64,000 bases of DNA, from assembly GCF_004349355.1 (NCBI RefSeq), contig NZ_SMFK01000011.1, positions 58,231-122,230 of the forward strand. Direction: 5' to 3'. Numbering within the stretch: the first letter of the stretch is position 1; each line of letters starts with the position of its first letter. Positions 17,291 to 25,583 of this stretch are shown one piece after another. This DNA comes from Flavobacterium cellulosilyticum (GTDB taxonomy: Bacteria > Bacteroidota > Bacteroidia > Flavobacteriales > Flavobacteriaceae). The translations under genes and the position numbers were made by a program. The notes beneath the pieces are model-generated. The model ran no database searches. It saw only the letters and a list, made by a program, of their open reading frames with translations, and was not told the DNA's origin.

Positions 17291-17749
17291 ATGAATAAAG
17301 CTATTTTTCCAGGCTCATTTGACCCAATAACCTTAGGTCATGAAGATATTATTAGAAGAGCTATTCCACTTTTTGACGAAATTGTTATTGCTATTGGTAT
17401 CAATTCCGAAAAGAAATATATGTTTCCACTTGAAGAAAGAAAAAGATTTATCGAGGAAACTTTCAAAGATGAACCAAAGGTTTCTGTCATCACTTATGAA
17501 GGACTAACCATTCATTTATGCCAAAAAATAAATGCGAATTTTATCCTTCGAGGCCTACGTAATCCAGCTGATTTTGAATTCGAAAAAGCCATTGCCCACA
17601 CCAACAGAAGAATGTCGAAAATAGAAACTGTATTTTTATTAACCGCCGCAAAAACTTCGTATATCAGCTCTAGCATTGTGAGAGACGTAATTCGCAACCA
17701 TGGAGAATATGAATTATTAGTTCCACAAGCTGTTAAAGTAACAAAATAG
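17291..17749 (+). CDS. coaD: phosphopantetheine adenylyltransferase
   Basis: CoaD transfers AMP from ATP to 4'-phosphopantetheine, the fourth step of coenzyme A synthesis. The 152 residues match the family length. FPGSFDPITLGHEDI holds the nucleotidyltransferase T/HxGH-type motif (His17), NFILRGLRNPADFEFE binds substrate, and KTSYISSSIVRDV is the C-terminal ISSSxVR signature. It follows the TMEM175-like gene with a one-base gap and is followed by a new promoter for phnA. Confidence 0.95.
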   Translation: MNKAIFPGSFDPITLGHEDIIRRAIPLFDEIVIAIGINSEKKYMFPLEERKRFIEETFKDEPKVSVITYEGLTIHLCQKINANFILRGLRNPADFEFEKAIAHTNRRMSKIETVFLLTAAKTSYISSSIVRDVIRNHGEYELLVPQAVKVTK

Positions 17750-17758
17750 TATTCCGCT

Positions 17759-17766
17759 TATATTTG
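17759..17766 (+). promoter_or_regulatory. -7 box for phnA
   Basis: TATATTTG matches TAnnTTTG and lies about 54 bases before the phnA ATG, ten bases after the coaD stop. Confidence 0.5.
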
Positions 17767-17819
17767 CGATAAGCGTTATTTAGCCCTATTTTCGCAAAAA
17801 AAACATACAAAAAAATACA

Positions 17820-18392
17820 ATGGAAAGAGCATTATATAAACGCAGCGGATCTCAATGTGAACTTTGCGCAGCAACAGAAAACCTAAAAATATACACCGTT
17901 TTACCAACTAAAAAAGGGGGATTAGACGAAACTATTTTAGCTTGCACCACTTGTATTGACCAAATAGAAAACCCAGACAACGTAGATTTAAACCACTGGA
18001 GATGCTTGAATGACAGCATGTGGAGCGAACACACCGTTGTACAAGTTGTGGCTTGGAGAATGCTTAGTAGATTACGTAAAAACGGCTGGCCTCAAGAATT
18101 GCTGGAACAAATGTATTTAGACGAGGAAACTCTATCTTGGGCACAAGCTACTGGCGAAGGAGAAGAAGACGAAAACAAAATAATTCATAGAGACGTAAAC
18201 GGAGTTATTCTTGAAACTGGAGATTCTGTTGTATTGATCAAAGATTTAAAAGTAAAAGGTTCCAGCATGATAGCAAAACAAGGGACTGCCGTTAGAAACA
18301 TTAGACTAGACCACGAAAACGCCGAATACATTGAAGGCCGTGTTGACGGACAAACTATTGTAATTATTACTCAATACGTTAAGAAAACATAG
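17820..18392 (+). CDS. phnA: PhnA-domain zinc-ribbon protein
   Basis: A 190-residue member of the PhnA family. Despite the old name, the family's link to phosphonate use is weak and the role of most members is unknown. The N-terminus has a zinc ribbon, Cys13-x2-Cys16 and Cys42-x2-Cys45. The C-terminal PhnA domain has VNGVILETGDSVVLIKDLKVKGSS and GTAVRNIRL, then VDGQTIVIITQYVKKT. It is longer than E. coli PhnA because of a central segment (about residues 55-120) rich in Trp and acidic residues. It has its own promoter box and a strong terminator, so it is probably monocistronic. Confidence 0.88.
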   Translation: MERALYKRSGSQCELCAATENLKIYTVLPTKKGGLDETILACTTCIDQIENPDNVDLNHWRCLNDSMWSEHTVVQVVAWRMLSRLRKNGWPQELLEQMYLDEETLSWAQATGEGEEDENKIIHRDVNGVILETGDSVVLIKDLKVKGSSMIAKQGTAVRNIRLDHENAEYIEGRVDGQTIVIITQYVKKT

Positions 18393-18426
18393 TTAGCAGT
18401 TAGCAGTTAGCAGTTAGCAGTTAGCA
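18391..18426. repeat. tandem repeat of AGTTAGC, five copies
   Basis: Five perfect 7-base units starting within the phnA stop codon and ending at the terminator. It is a small microsatellite-like array. Confidence 0.85.
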
Positions 18427-18428
18427 AA

Positions 18429-18469
18429 AAAACAAAAACGTCCTGAGAAATCAAGACGTTTTTGTTTTT
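18429..18469 (+). terminator. intrinsic terminator after phnA
   Basis: CAAAAACGTC (18433-18442) pairs with GACGTTTTTG (18455-18464), followed by a T run. Flanking A and T runs extend the stem. Confidence 0.85.
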
Positions 18470-18496
18470 ATTTTTTTATGGAGATGATTAACCTTC

Positions 18497-18527
18497 TTAA
18501 TCTCAAATCTGAAATCTGCGATCTGAA
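18497..18527. repeat. AATCTGAAATCTGCGATCTG-type spacer repeat
   Basis: Reverse-complement form of the AGATTGCAGATTT family found at 8241-8350 and 10107-10234. It lies just 3' of the minus-strand helicase gene. Confidence 0.5.
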
Positions 18528-18529
18528 CA

Positions 18530-19879
18530 CTACTCCTCCTCTTTCTTAATTACCTTTCTGGCAACCTCAATTTTAAACTTCTTGCCTTTCATTTTTTCGT
18601 CTTTGATATTATGAAGCAAGTCTTTTACTTTATTAAATTTCACAGCAGCAAAAGAAATAAAATCTTTTACTTCTATTAGTCCTAAATCTCCTTTTTCAAG
18701 TTTTCCTTTTTGGGAAAAGAAACCAACGACATCAATTTTATTTAATTTATTTTTCTTTCCACCACTAATATAAATAGTTTGAAATTCAGGCGGTTTGGGT
18801 AAAGAAGTACTATTTTCCACTTTAAAAACTGGCATTCCATAATCGATATAATCCAACTTTTTCTCGCTTTCATGAGCGATTACATAAGCTGTTCCTGAAG
18901 CCAACATACGCGCTGTTCTACCATTCCTATGAGTGAATTCATCCTCTTTTGAAGGCAAATGATAATGAATTACATGATTCATTTCTGGGATGTCCAATCC
19001 ACGAGCAGCTAAATCTGTTGTGATCAAATAACTTACACTCCCATTCCTGAATTGAATTAAAGCGCGTTCTCGTTCGTCTTGGTCCATACCTCCATGATAA
19101 TAAGTAGAATAAATTCCTTTTTCATTTAAAGTGTCGCTAATGCGCTCTGCAGCATCTCTGTGATTACAAAAAACAATTGCCGACTGAGATTTTAACGAGC
19201 AAATCAAATTAAAAAGACTACCAATTTTATCTTTTTCCTTCGAAACCACCATTTTCATCGCTAGATTCGATTTTTCTTCTTCTTCATTTGGAATAAAGTC
19301 CAAAATGGTTGGATTAACTACTCTAGTATATTTTGGAATTTCAATATCAGAAGTTGCCGATACCAAAACACGTTTGTTCAGTTTGGATAATTTTCCAATA
19401 ATAAAAGACATTTGCTCGTGGAAACCCAATTGCAACGATTTATCAAATTCATCAAGAATTAAAGTTTCTATTTTGTCCAAACGAAAAGTCCCTCTATCAA
19501 TATGATCTGCAATTCTCCCAGGAGTCCCAATTAAAACAGCTGGCGGATTGCTTAAATTCTTAATTTCAGTATCGATGGAATGTCCACCGTAACAAACATT
19601 AACTTTATATTCCGTTCCCATTTTTTTCCAAACCTGTTCAATTTGCAATCCTAATTCACGCGAAGGAACTAAAATCAAACATTGAACAGAAAGTATTTCG
19701 GGTTTCAGCATTTCGAATATTGGAAGCAAGAAAGCCAATGTTTTACCAGAACCTGTTGGCGAAAGTAATAGAATATTGTTGTCGCTCAAAATAGTTTCTT
19801 GGGCTGCAACTTGCATTTCATTTAAGTTTTCGATACCTAAATTGAGTAGTATATTGTTGGAATGGTATTTTTTATTCAT
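18530..19879 (-). CDS. DEAD-box RNA helicase, DbpA-like
   Basis: A 449-residue ATP-dependent RNA helicase probably acting in ribosome assembly. Helicase motifs are in order: motif I SPTGSGKT (40-47), Ia PSRELGLQ, Ib TPGR, motif II Asp-Glu-Phe-Asp (143-146) in place of DEAD, motif III SAT (174-176), motif V TTDLAARGLDI and motif VI HRNGRTAR (317-324). The C-terminal 75 residues (about 367-442, IDVVGFFSQKGKLEKGDLG) match the RNA-binding domain of DbpA, which directs that helicase to 23S rRNA. The -7 box lies only 4 bases before its ATG, so the mRNA may be leaderless. Confidence 0.9.
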   Translation of the reverse strand: MNKKYHSNNILLNLGIENLNEMQVAAQETILSDNNILLLSPTGSGKTLAFLLPIFEMLKPEILSVQCLILVPSRELGLQIEQVWKKMGTEYKVNVCYGGHSIDTEIKNLSNPPAVLIGTPGRIADHIDRGTFRLDKIETLILDEFDKSLQLGFHEQMSFIIGKLSKLNKRVLVSATSDIEIPKYTRVVNPTILDFIPNEEEEKSNLAMKMVVSKEKDKIGSLFNLICSLKSQSAIVFCNHRDAAERISDTLNEKGIYSTYYHGGMDQDERERALIQFRNGSVSYLITTDLAARGLDIPEMNHVIHYHLPSKEDEFTHRNGRTARMLASGTAYVIAHESEKKLDYIDYGMPVFKVENSTSLPKPPEFQTIYISGGKKNKLNKIDVVGFFSQKGKLEKGDLGLIEVKDFISFAAVKFNKVKDLLHNIKDEKMKGKKFKIEVARKVIKKEEE

Positions 19880-19883
19880 TTTG

Positions 19884-19891
19884 CAAAGGTA
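19884..19891 (-). promoter_or_regulatory. -7 box four bases before the helicase ATG
   Basis: CAAAGGTA on the plus strand is TACCTTTG on the minus strand, matching TAnnTTTG. The ATG begins at 19879, so transcription would start at or next to the start codon. Confidence 0.5.
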
Positions 19892-19902
19892 GTAAAAAAG
19901 TT

Positions 19903-19975
19903 TGCAGTGAACAGAAGCAGTTTACATTCAAATAAAAGAACATCTATTGAAAACTGTTTACTGAAAACTGTTCAC
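19903..19975. repeat. CAGTGAACAG inverted spacer repeat
   Basis: CAGTGAACAG at the left and CTGTTCACTG at the right are perfect reverse complements, with further related units (CAGTTTAC, CTGTTTACTG) between. The right arm runs into the 3' end of the NUDIX gene. Confidence 0.6.
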
Positions 19976-20567
19976 TGGAGCCTTCTTCAAATAACAATTT
20001 AATATTTTCGTAAGAATTTTGCAATATTTCAGGTACGTCATTAGGATGAATCCATGCTACCTTTTCTATTCCTTCATTTATTTGCCCAACTAGAATTCCA
20101 TCAAAATTAGACTGCATTTCAAACCAATGAGTGATTTTAAGCTTATAATTTCCATTTCGTTTGAAAATATGGTAAGTTTTTTGAAGTTTTTTAGTAACCC
20201 TCAAATTATTTACCCCAGTTTCTTCCTCCACTTCTCGCATTGCGGTATCCTCAATTTCTTCCCCTTTTTCTGTTCCTCCTTTAGGTAAATCCCATTTTCC
20301 TCCTCTGAAAATAAATAAAATCTCTCCTTTTTTGTTGTAAACCAATCCTCCACCAGCTTTATTTACTGGGATTTTTGATTTAAGAGTTTTCATAATTTGC
20401 TTTTCATCAGGATGATACAAATAAGCTTTTTGAATTTTATTTTGGAATATTTTTACTATAAGTTGCTTTATATCAATACTTTCCAGTAAAAACAATTGAA
20501 AATTTGTCTCCTTAGAGATTTCATTTGTCAAAAAAAGTGGTTTATCGTTAACAAAAACTTTATACAT
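19944..20567 (-). CDS. NUDIX hydrolase
   Basis: A 207-residue NUDIX-fold hydrolase that cleaves a nucleoside diphosphate linked to another group; the substrate is not readable. The NUDIX box runs from about residue 97 to 119, with GGTEKGEEIEDTA followed by REVEEETGV, so both metal-binding glutamates are present. RGGKWDLPKGG just before it is typical. The N-terminal 65 residues form a separate segment of unknown role. The last 11 or so residues (SSEQFSVNSFQ) are encoded by an intergenic repeat. Its ATG is only 7 bases from the divergent pyrE ATG. Confidence 0.88.
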   Translation of the reverse strand: MYKVFVNDKPLFLTNEISKETNFQLFLLESIDIKQLIVKIFQNKIQKAYLYHPDEKQIMKTLKSKIPVNKAGGGLVYNKKGEILFIFRGGKWDLPKGGTEKGEEIEDTAMREVEEETGVNNLRVTKKLQKTYHIFKRNGNYKLKITHWFEMQSNFDGILVGQINEGIEKVAWIHPNDVPEILQNSYENIKLLFEEGSSEQFSVNSFQ

Positions 20568-20570
20568 TTG
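20563..20570 (+). promoter_or_regulatory. -7 box four bases before the pyrE ATG
   Basis: TACATTTG matches TAnnTTTG. It covers the start codon of the divergent NUDIX gene and ends 4 bases before the pyrE ATG, so transcription should start at or within one or two bases of the ATG. Confidence 0.5.
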
Positions 20571-20574
20571 TATT

Positions 20575-21216
20575 ATGATATTTAATAAAGATACAGCCGA
20601 AAAAACTGCCGAATTGCTTTTGCAAATAAATGCAATTAAATTGAATCCAAGAAATCCTTTTACATGGGCTTCGGGATGGCAATCACCGATTTATTGCGAT
20701 AATCGGATAATTCTTTCATTTCCAGCCATAAGAAATTATGTTCGAGATGAATTTTCTAAACACATTGAAAAACAATTTGGAAAGCCTGATGTAATTGCTG
20801 GAGTAGCTACTGGAGCCATAGGAATTGGAATTCTTGTAGCCGAAAGTATGGGATTACCTTTTGTTTATGTACGTCCTGAACCCAAAAAACATGGTCGACA
20901 AAACCAAGTAGAAGGTTTTTTACAAAAAGGACAAAATGTAGTTATTGTCGAAGATTTAATTAGTACAGGAACCAGTAGTTTACTTGCTGTTGAAGCGTTA
21001 CGTGCTGCTGGTGCTAACATCAAAGGAATGGCTGCCATATTTACTTATGGATTTGATATTGCTCAAGAAAACTTAAAAAACGCAAATGTAGATTTGTTAA
21101 CTTTAAGTAATTATCAAAATTTATTGAATTTGGCTGTCGCCAAAAAATACATCACCGAGGAAGAAGAACAAACTTTGAGAGAATGGAATTTAAGTCCATC
21201 AACTTGGAGTGTTTAA
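20575..21216 (+). CDS. pyrE: orotate phosphoribosyltransferase
   Basis: PyrE joins orotate to PRPP to make orotidine 5'-phosphate in pyrimidine synthesis. The 213-residue length and the N-terminal NPFTWASGWQSPIYCDNR match Bacteroidota PyrE, supporting the start at 20575. VAGVATGAIGIGILVAESM and the PRPP loop VVIVEDLISTGTSSL (about 122-136) are present. It is divergent from the NUDIX gene with only 7 bases between start codons. An SRPBCC gene follows after 49 bases and may be cotranscribed. Confidence 0.95.
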   Translation: MIFNKDTAEKTAELLLQINAIKLNPRNPFTWASGWQSPIYCDNRIILSFPAIRNYVRDEFSKHIEKQFGKPDVIAGVATGAIGIGILVAESMGLPFVYVRPEPKKHGRQNQVEGFLQKGQNVVIVEDLISTGTSSLLAVEALRAAGANIKGMAAIFTYGFDIAQENLKNANVDLLTLSNYQNLLNLAVAKKYITEEEEQTLREWNLSPSTWSV

Positions 21217-21265
21217 AAAAATAGTCATTTTTTGTATCACATTAATAAATCCAAAATAAAATAAA

Positions 21266-21658
21266 ATGAATTTAGAAAGTCCTAAAGTACCTATCGAAAA
21301 ATCAGCTCAAGAATTATTTGATTTATTAAGCGATGTAAGAAATTTCGAAAAATTAATGCCTGATAATATCGCAAAATTTGAATTGATAGGTGATGACGCT
21401 TTTATTTTTGGATTAAAAGGAATGCCCGAAATAAAATTAAAGATGAAAGAAAAAACAGCACCAAACAAAATAATACTAGGTGCTGCAAGTGATAAATTAC
21501 CATTTACTTTAGTGGCAAACATTAATGCCATTTCAGAACAATCGAGCGATGTAAAACTAGATTTCGAAGGCGATTTTAACCCAATGATGGCAATGATGAT
21601 AAAAGGACCCATTGGAAAATTCATAGAAACTTTGGCTGTTAACATGACAAAATTATAA
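21266..21658 (+). CDS. SRPBCC-fold small protein
   Basis: A 130-residue protein with the pattern of the SRPBCC (START/Bet v1-like) superfamily: an N-terminal strand, then SAQELFDLLSDVRNFEKLMP (helix-grip start), alternating beta strands, and a C-terminal amphipathic helix (PIGKFIETLAVNMTKL). Such proteins bind hydrophobic ligands, but no substrate can be assigned. No signal peptide is seen, so it is cytoplasmic. It follows pyrE and ends at a strong terminator. Confidence 0.75.
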   Translation: MNLESPKVPIEKSAQELFDLLSDVRNFEKLMPDNIAKFELIGDDAFIFGLKGMPEIKLKMKEKTAPNKIILGAASDKLPFTLVANINAISEQSSDVKLDFEGDFNPMMAMMIKGPIGKFIETLAVNMTKL

Positions 21659-21681
21659 CGGTTTTATTTATATTTACAATT

Positions 21682-21709
21682 GCCTTTCATTAAAAACGAA
21701 AGGCTTTTT
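21682..21709 (+). terminator. intrinsic terminator after the SRPBCC gene
   Basis: GCCTTTC (21682-21688) pairs with GAAAGGC (21698-21704), followed by five T. It lies between convergent genes. Confidence 0.8.
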
Positions 21710-21734
21710 GCATTTAAAAAGTAGCTATTTAAAA

Positions 21735-22463
21735 TTAATATAACATTTGAATTTCTTTAATATCAAAATCGGAAACAGAATCATTTTCTAATAGAACCTC
21801 GAGCTTCCCTATTGTAGAAACACCTTGGATAATCCCCATGAAATACTTTTCGTTTTTATCTAAAAAAGTCATAGGAATTCCTTTTTTAAATAAATTGTCG
21901 CTATATTTTGCCCACATTGAAATTGCATTTACATTCCAAAATTGAATATTTTGCTTTAATTTTTCAACTATCATTAAAAGTATCTTTTCTTTATCAAAAG
22001 TGGTACTACAAATTTTTGCTAAACTTGAAGCTTTTGGTAAATTTGTGAAATCAGTTTGATTGATGTTTAGCCCTATTCCAACAATTGAATGAATAGTCCC
22101 ATTACTTTTAATACTATTTTCAATTAAAATTCCGCCAATCTTTTTATTGTATGACATAATGTCGTTTGGCCATTTAATACTTAATTTAGGAATATGCAAA
22201 TCTTTTAAAACTTGAATTATAGAAATCGAAACAGCAATGTTAATATCAAAAACAGCACTTATATCTGACAAATAATCATTTACCAAAACACTCATTGTTA
22301 GATTCTTACCCTTTTCCGAAACCCAAACAGAACCCATTTGCCCTTTACCTTTTGTTTGACTTTCTGCCGTAACAACCGTGAAATTTTCAATAGATTGGTT
22401 GTTTGACAGTCCTTTTAGAAAATCATTTGTTGAATCTATGGCATCGAGTTTGATTAGTTTCAT
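21735..22463 (-). CDS. birA: biotin--[acetyl-CoA-carboxylase] ligase
   Basis: A 242-residue biotin protein ligase that activates biotin as biotinyl-AMP and attaches it to carboxylase carrier lysines. Motifs are STNDFLK at the N-terminus, TKGKGQMGSVW (about 37-47; the biotin loop, GKGQMG in place of GRGRRG), SIKWPNDI with the catalytic Lys, and KKIGGILIE. It starts at the catalytic domain and lacks the DNA-binding domain of E. coli BirA, so it is a class I ligase without repressor function. It is divergent from rsfS and has its own -7 box. Confidence 0.92.
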   Translation of the reverse strand: MKLIKLDAIDSTNDFLKGLSNNQSIENFTVVTAESQTKGKGQMGSVWVSEKGKNLTMSVLVNDYLSDISAVFDINIAVSISIIQVLKDLHIPKLSIKWPNDIMSYNKKIGGILIENSIKSNGTIHSIVGIGLNINQTDFTNLPKASSLAKICSTTFDKEKILLMIVEKLKQNIQFWNVNAISMWAKYSDNLFKKGIPMTFLDKNEKYFMGIIQGVSTIGKLEVLLENDSVSDFDIKEIQMLY

Positions 22464-22506
22464 GAGAAGTTATTTGTGAAACAGAATTTAATATTATGTA
22501 TAAGGT

Positions 22507-22514
22507 CAAAAATA
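22507..22514 (-). promoter_or_regulatory. -7 box for birA
   Basis: CAAAAATA on the plus strand is TATTTTTG on the minus strand, 44 bases before the birA ATG. Confidence 0.5.
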
Positions 22515-22528
22515 AACACAAAAAATGG

Positions 22529-22536
22529 TAACTTTG
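22529..22536 (+). promoter_or_regulatory. -7 box for rsfS-ftsH
   Basis: TAACTTTG matches TAnnTTTG, 21 bases before the rsfS ATG and 14 bases from the divergent birA box. Confidence 0.55.
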
Positions 22537-22557
22537 CAAACTTATTAAAAAAAATTC

Positions 22558-22929
22558 ATGACAAAAAAAATTATAAACAATGATGTTTTATTGGCAAACA
22601 TCATCAAAGGAATTGAAGAAGTAAAAGGAAATGACATCGATATTCTAGATTTAAGAGATTTAGATACCGCAGTTTGTGACTATTTTATCATTTGTAATGG
22701 TAACTCAAACACCCAAGTTAATGCCATTGTTAACTCAATCCAAAAAATAGTTTCGAAAGAATTAAAAGATAAGCCTTGGCATATTGAAGGAACTGATAAT
22801 GCAGAATGGGTTCTTATGGACTATGTAAATATTGTGGTTCATGTATTTCAAAAACACATACGAGAATATTATAATATCGAAAGTCTTTGGGGTGATGCTA
22901 AAATTACCACAATCGAAAACAAATACTAA
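22558..22929 (+). CDS. rsfS: ribosomal silencing factor RsfS
   Basis: A 123-residue RsfS/Iojap protein that binds L14 of the 50S subunit and blocks subunit joining when nutrients are scarce. Landmarks are VKGNDIDILDLRDLDTAVCDYFIICNGNSN, the central KPWHIEGTDNAEWVLMDY and VVHVFQKHIREYYNIESLWGDAK near the C-terminus; all are highly typical. It has its own promoter box and lies 14 bases before ftsH. Confidence 0.95.
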   Translation: MTKKIINNDVLLANIIKGIEEVKGNDIDILDLRDLDTAVCDYFIICNGNSNTQVNAIVNSIQKIVSKELKDKPWHIEGTDNAEWVLMDYVNIVVHVFQKHIREYYNIESLWGDAKITTIENKY

Positions 22930-22943
22930 AGTAACATACTATA

Positions 22944-24869
22944 ATGGCTAAAGATAACAATCCAAATTCGAATAAATTTAAGGTAAGTCCTTGGTTGATT
23001 TATTCCGCAATCTTATTAATTTTCTTGTTTATCAGTTTCATCACTGGAGGCTCAAGTTTTCAAGAACCTGCACAATTGACATCGTCAAATTTTAATTCTT
23101 ATCTAGAAAAAGGTAAAATTGAAAAAGTAATTGTTTATAATAAAACCGAAGCTGAGGTATTCTTAACTGCAGCAGCACTAAAAGAAGCTGAAAATAAAAA
23201 AGTTGCTAACGATGTTTTTGATCGTCCAAATAAAGGGCCTCATTATACTTTTATTATTGGAAATGATCAATTATTCCAAACTAAACTTGAAAAAGCAGTT
23301 GCTGAAGGAAGATTAAAAGACTTTAATTTCTTACCAAAAAATAATTGGACGGATATACTTGTTAGCTTATTGCCAATCATCATAATTATTGGAGTTTGGA
23401 TATTCATAATGCGAAGAATGTCCGGTGGCGCTGGTGGTGGCGGAGGTCAAATTTTCAACATTGGAAAATCTAAAGCCAAACTTTTTGACGAAAAAACAGA
23501 TATTAAAACATCTTTCAAAGATGTAGCAGGTTTAGAAGGGGCAAAAGAAGAAATTCAGGAAATCGTAGAATTCCTTAAAAACCCTCAAAAATACACTAAT
23601 CTTGGAGGTAAGATTCCAAAAGGAGCATTACTAGTTGGCCCTCCAGGTACAGGAAAAACTTTATTAGCAAAAGCAGTAGCTGGCGAAGCTCAAGTTCCCT
23701 TTTTCTCTCTATCAGGTTCTGATTTTGTTGAAATGTTTGTGGGAGTTGGTGCTTCAAGAGTACGTGATTTGTTTAAACAAGCCAAAGAAAAAGCGCCTGC
23801 AATCATTTTTATTGATGAAATAGATGCTGTGGGAAGAGCAAGAGGAAAAAACAATATGTCAGGAGGAAATGACGAACGTGAAAATACTCTGAATCAACTG
23901 CTAACTGAAATGGATGGTTTTGGAACCAATTCAAACGTAATTGTATTAGCAGCAACAAACAGAGCAGATGTACTTGACAAAGCTTTGATGCGTGCAGGTC
24001 GTTTTGATAGACAAATATTTGTCGATTTACCAGACATTCGCGAAAGAGCTGAAATATTCGAAGTTCATTTGGCACCAATCAAAAAAGTAGAAGGTCTTGA
24101 TTTAGATTTTCTTGCTAAACAAACTCCAGGATTTTCAGGAGCAGATATTGCAAATGTATGCAACGAAGCAGCTTTGATTGCTGCAAGATATAATAAAACA
24201 GCGGTAGACAAACAAGATTTTCTTGATGCTGTAGACAGAATTATTGGAGGTCTTGAAAAGAAAAACAAGATTATCACTCCTGATGAAAAAAGAGCCATCG
24301 CAATTCACGAAGCTGGTCACGCTACGGTGAGCTGGATGTTAGAACATGCTGCACCACTTATTAAGGTAACTATTGTCCCTCGTGGTCAAAGCCTCGGAGC
24401 CGCATGGTATTTACCCGAAGAAAGACAAATTGTTAGAACTGACCAAATGCTAGACGAAATGTGTGCCACAATGGGAGGAAGAGCAGCTGAAAAAGTAACT
24501 TTCGATAAAATTTCAACTGGAGCTCTTAGTGATCTTGAAAAAGTAACCAGACAAGCTCGGGCTATGGTCACGATCTATGGTTTGAATGATAAAATTGGTA
24601 ATGTTACCTACTATGATTCAACTGGACAAAACGAATACAATTTCTCGAAACCGTATTCTGATGAAACTGCCAAGGTTATAGATAAAGAAATCTCCTCATT
24701 GATAGAAGGTCAATATGAGAGAGCAATTCAAATATTAGAAGTAAACAAAGACAAATTGAATCAACTGGCAGATATTCTTATTGAAAAAGAAGTTATTTTT
24801 AAAGATGACTTGGAAACAATTTTTGGTAAAAGAACTTTTGACGCTAATTTAGAAGAAGTAGTCTCATAA
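22944..24869 (+). CDS. ftsH: ATP-dependent zinc metalloprotease FtsH
   Basis: A 641-residue membrane-bound AAA+ protease that degrades misfolded membrane proteins and selected regulators. Two membrane helices (about residues 15-34 and 137-156) enclose a periplasmic domain. The AAA module has Walker A GPPGTGKT (232-239), Walker B IIFIDEID (287-294) and arginine fingers in [11 protein letters not shown]. The protease domain has the zinc motif HEAGH (455-459) and the third ligand Asp530. Gly-rich GGAGGGGG follows helix 2. It is cotranscribed with rsfS and closed by a long terminator hairpin. Confidence 0.97.
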   Translation: MAKDNNPNSNKFKVSPWLIYSAILLIFLFISFITGGSSFQEPAQLTSSNFNSYLEKGKIEKVIVYNKTEAEVFLTAAALKEAENKKVANDVFDRPNKGPHYTFIIGNDQLFQTKLEKAVAEGRLKDFNFLPKNNWTDILVSLLPIIIIIGVWIFIMRRMSGGAGGGGGQIFNIGKSKAKLFDEKTDIKTSFKDVAGLEGAKEEIQEIVEFLKNPQKYTNLGGKIPKGALLVGPPGTGKTLLAKAVAGEAQVPFFSLSGSDFVEMFVGVGASRVRDLFKQAKEKAPAIIFIDEIDAVGRARGKNNMSGGNDERENTLNQLLTEMDGFGTNSNVIVLAATNRADVLDKALMRAGRFDRQIFVDLPDIRERAEIFEVHLAPIKKVEGLDLDFLAKQTPGFSGADIANVCNEAALIAARYNKTAVDKQDFLDAVDRIIGGLEKKNKIITPDEKRAIAIHEAGHATVSWMLEHAAPLIKVTIVPRGQSLGAAWYLPEERQIVRTDQMLDEMCATMGGRAAEKVTFDKISTGALSDLEKVTRQARAMVTIYGLNDKIGNVTYYDSTGQNEYNFSKPYSDETAKVIDKEISSLIEGQYERAIQILEVNKDKLNQLADILIEKEVIFKDDLETIFGKRTFDANLEEVVS

Positions 24870-24892
24870 TACCTGAAAACGTATATTATTTT

Positions 24893-24933
24893 AAAATCTT
24901 AATTCAAAACCCGCTTTTGAATTAAGATTTTTT
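24893..24933 (+). terminator. intrinsic terminator after ftsH
   Basis: AAATCTTAATTCAAAA pairs with TTTTGAATTAAGATTT around a short CCGC loop, followed by a T run that merges with the next promoter. Confidence 0.85.
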
Positions 24934-24941
24934 TATCTTTG
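24934..24941 (+). promoter_or_regulatory. -7 box for the phospholipid operon
   Basis: TATCTTTG matches TAnnTTTG, directly after the ftsH terminator and 38 bases before the first gene of the LUD-cdsA-psd operon. Confidence 0.55.
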
Positions 24942-24979
24942 AACGTTTTCGAATAATATTTAAAGTAGTTTAGAAAAAT

Positions 24980-25582
24980 ATGAGTCTTTTTAGAAAATTT
25001 TTTGGTTCCATTAATCCCGCTTCAGATGAAGAGAAAGAAAATGAAAATAGCAAATTCTATCCAGACATTGACGCGCCTTTAGATGAGCTATTTATCTATA
25101 ATTTTAAGAAAAACGGCGGAAAATTTTTATACTGCGAAAATGCAGCAGAAGTTAAGGATCAACTAGAAAATATACTGGAAGAAAATGATTGGTTCGAAAG
25201 TGAAGCATTATGTTTTGAGCCCAATCTTTATCAGATGCTTGATGACAATAAGATCACACACGACAAACCTAAAACCCCTGCATTTTTCTTAGGAAGTTGC
25301 GAAAATTTAATAGCTGAAGAAGGTTCTATTTTGTTTTCATCCAAGCAAATTAAGCAACAAAAGCCAAATGAATTACCAGCTAACATTGTTATAATTGCTA
25401 CTACAAGCCAAATTATTGGTTCAAAAAGCGATGGCCTAAGCGTTATAAAAAAGAAGTATGTTAAAGATTATCCGACTAACATCACTGCCATGAAATATTT
25501 CGAAAAAGTGGAAGAGGAAGATTTTACACAATACGGAAGTACTGCAAAAAATCTATATTTATTGCTTTTAGAAGACCAATAA
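24980..25582 (+). CDS. LUD-domain protein (LutC-like)
   Basis: A 200-residue cytoplasmic protein with the LUD fold seen in LutC and YkgG, which belong to lactate-use systems. AFFLGSCENLIAEEGSILFSS corresponds to the conserved LUD nucleotide-binding-like segment, and VIIATTSQIIGSKSDGL to the next strand-turn. No lutA or lutB is near, so a lactate role is not supported by context. Instead it heads an operon with cdsA one base downstream, then psd and an acyl-CoA-binding protein gene. The true function is unknown. Confidence 0.75.
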   Translation: MSLFRKFFGSINPASDEEKENENSKFYPDIDAPLDELFIYNFKKNGGKFLYCENAAEVKDQLENILEENDWFESEALCFEPNLYQMLDDNKITHDKPKTPAFFLGSCENLIAEEGSILFSSKQIKQQKPNELPANIVIIATTSQIIGSKSDGLSVIKKKYVKDYPTNITAMKYFEKVEEEDFTQYGSTAKNLYLLLLEDQ

Positions 25583-25583
25583 T

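Noticed and set aside
24980..25582. Lactate utilisation (LutC) role
   Set aside because: No lutA or lutB genes are nearby and the gene is fused in an operon with phospholipid genes; only the domain name is kept.
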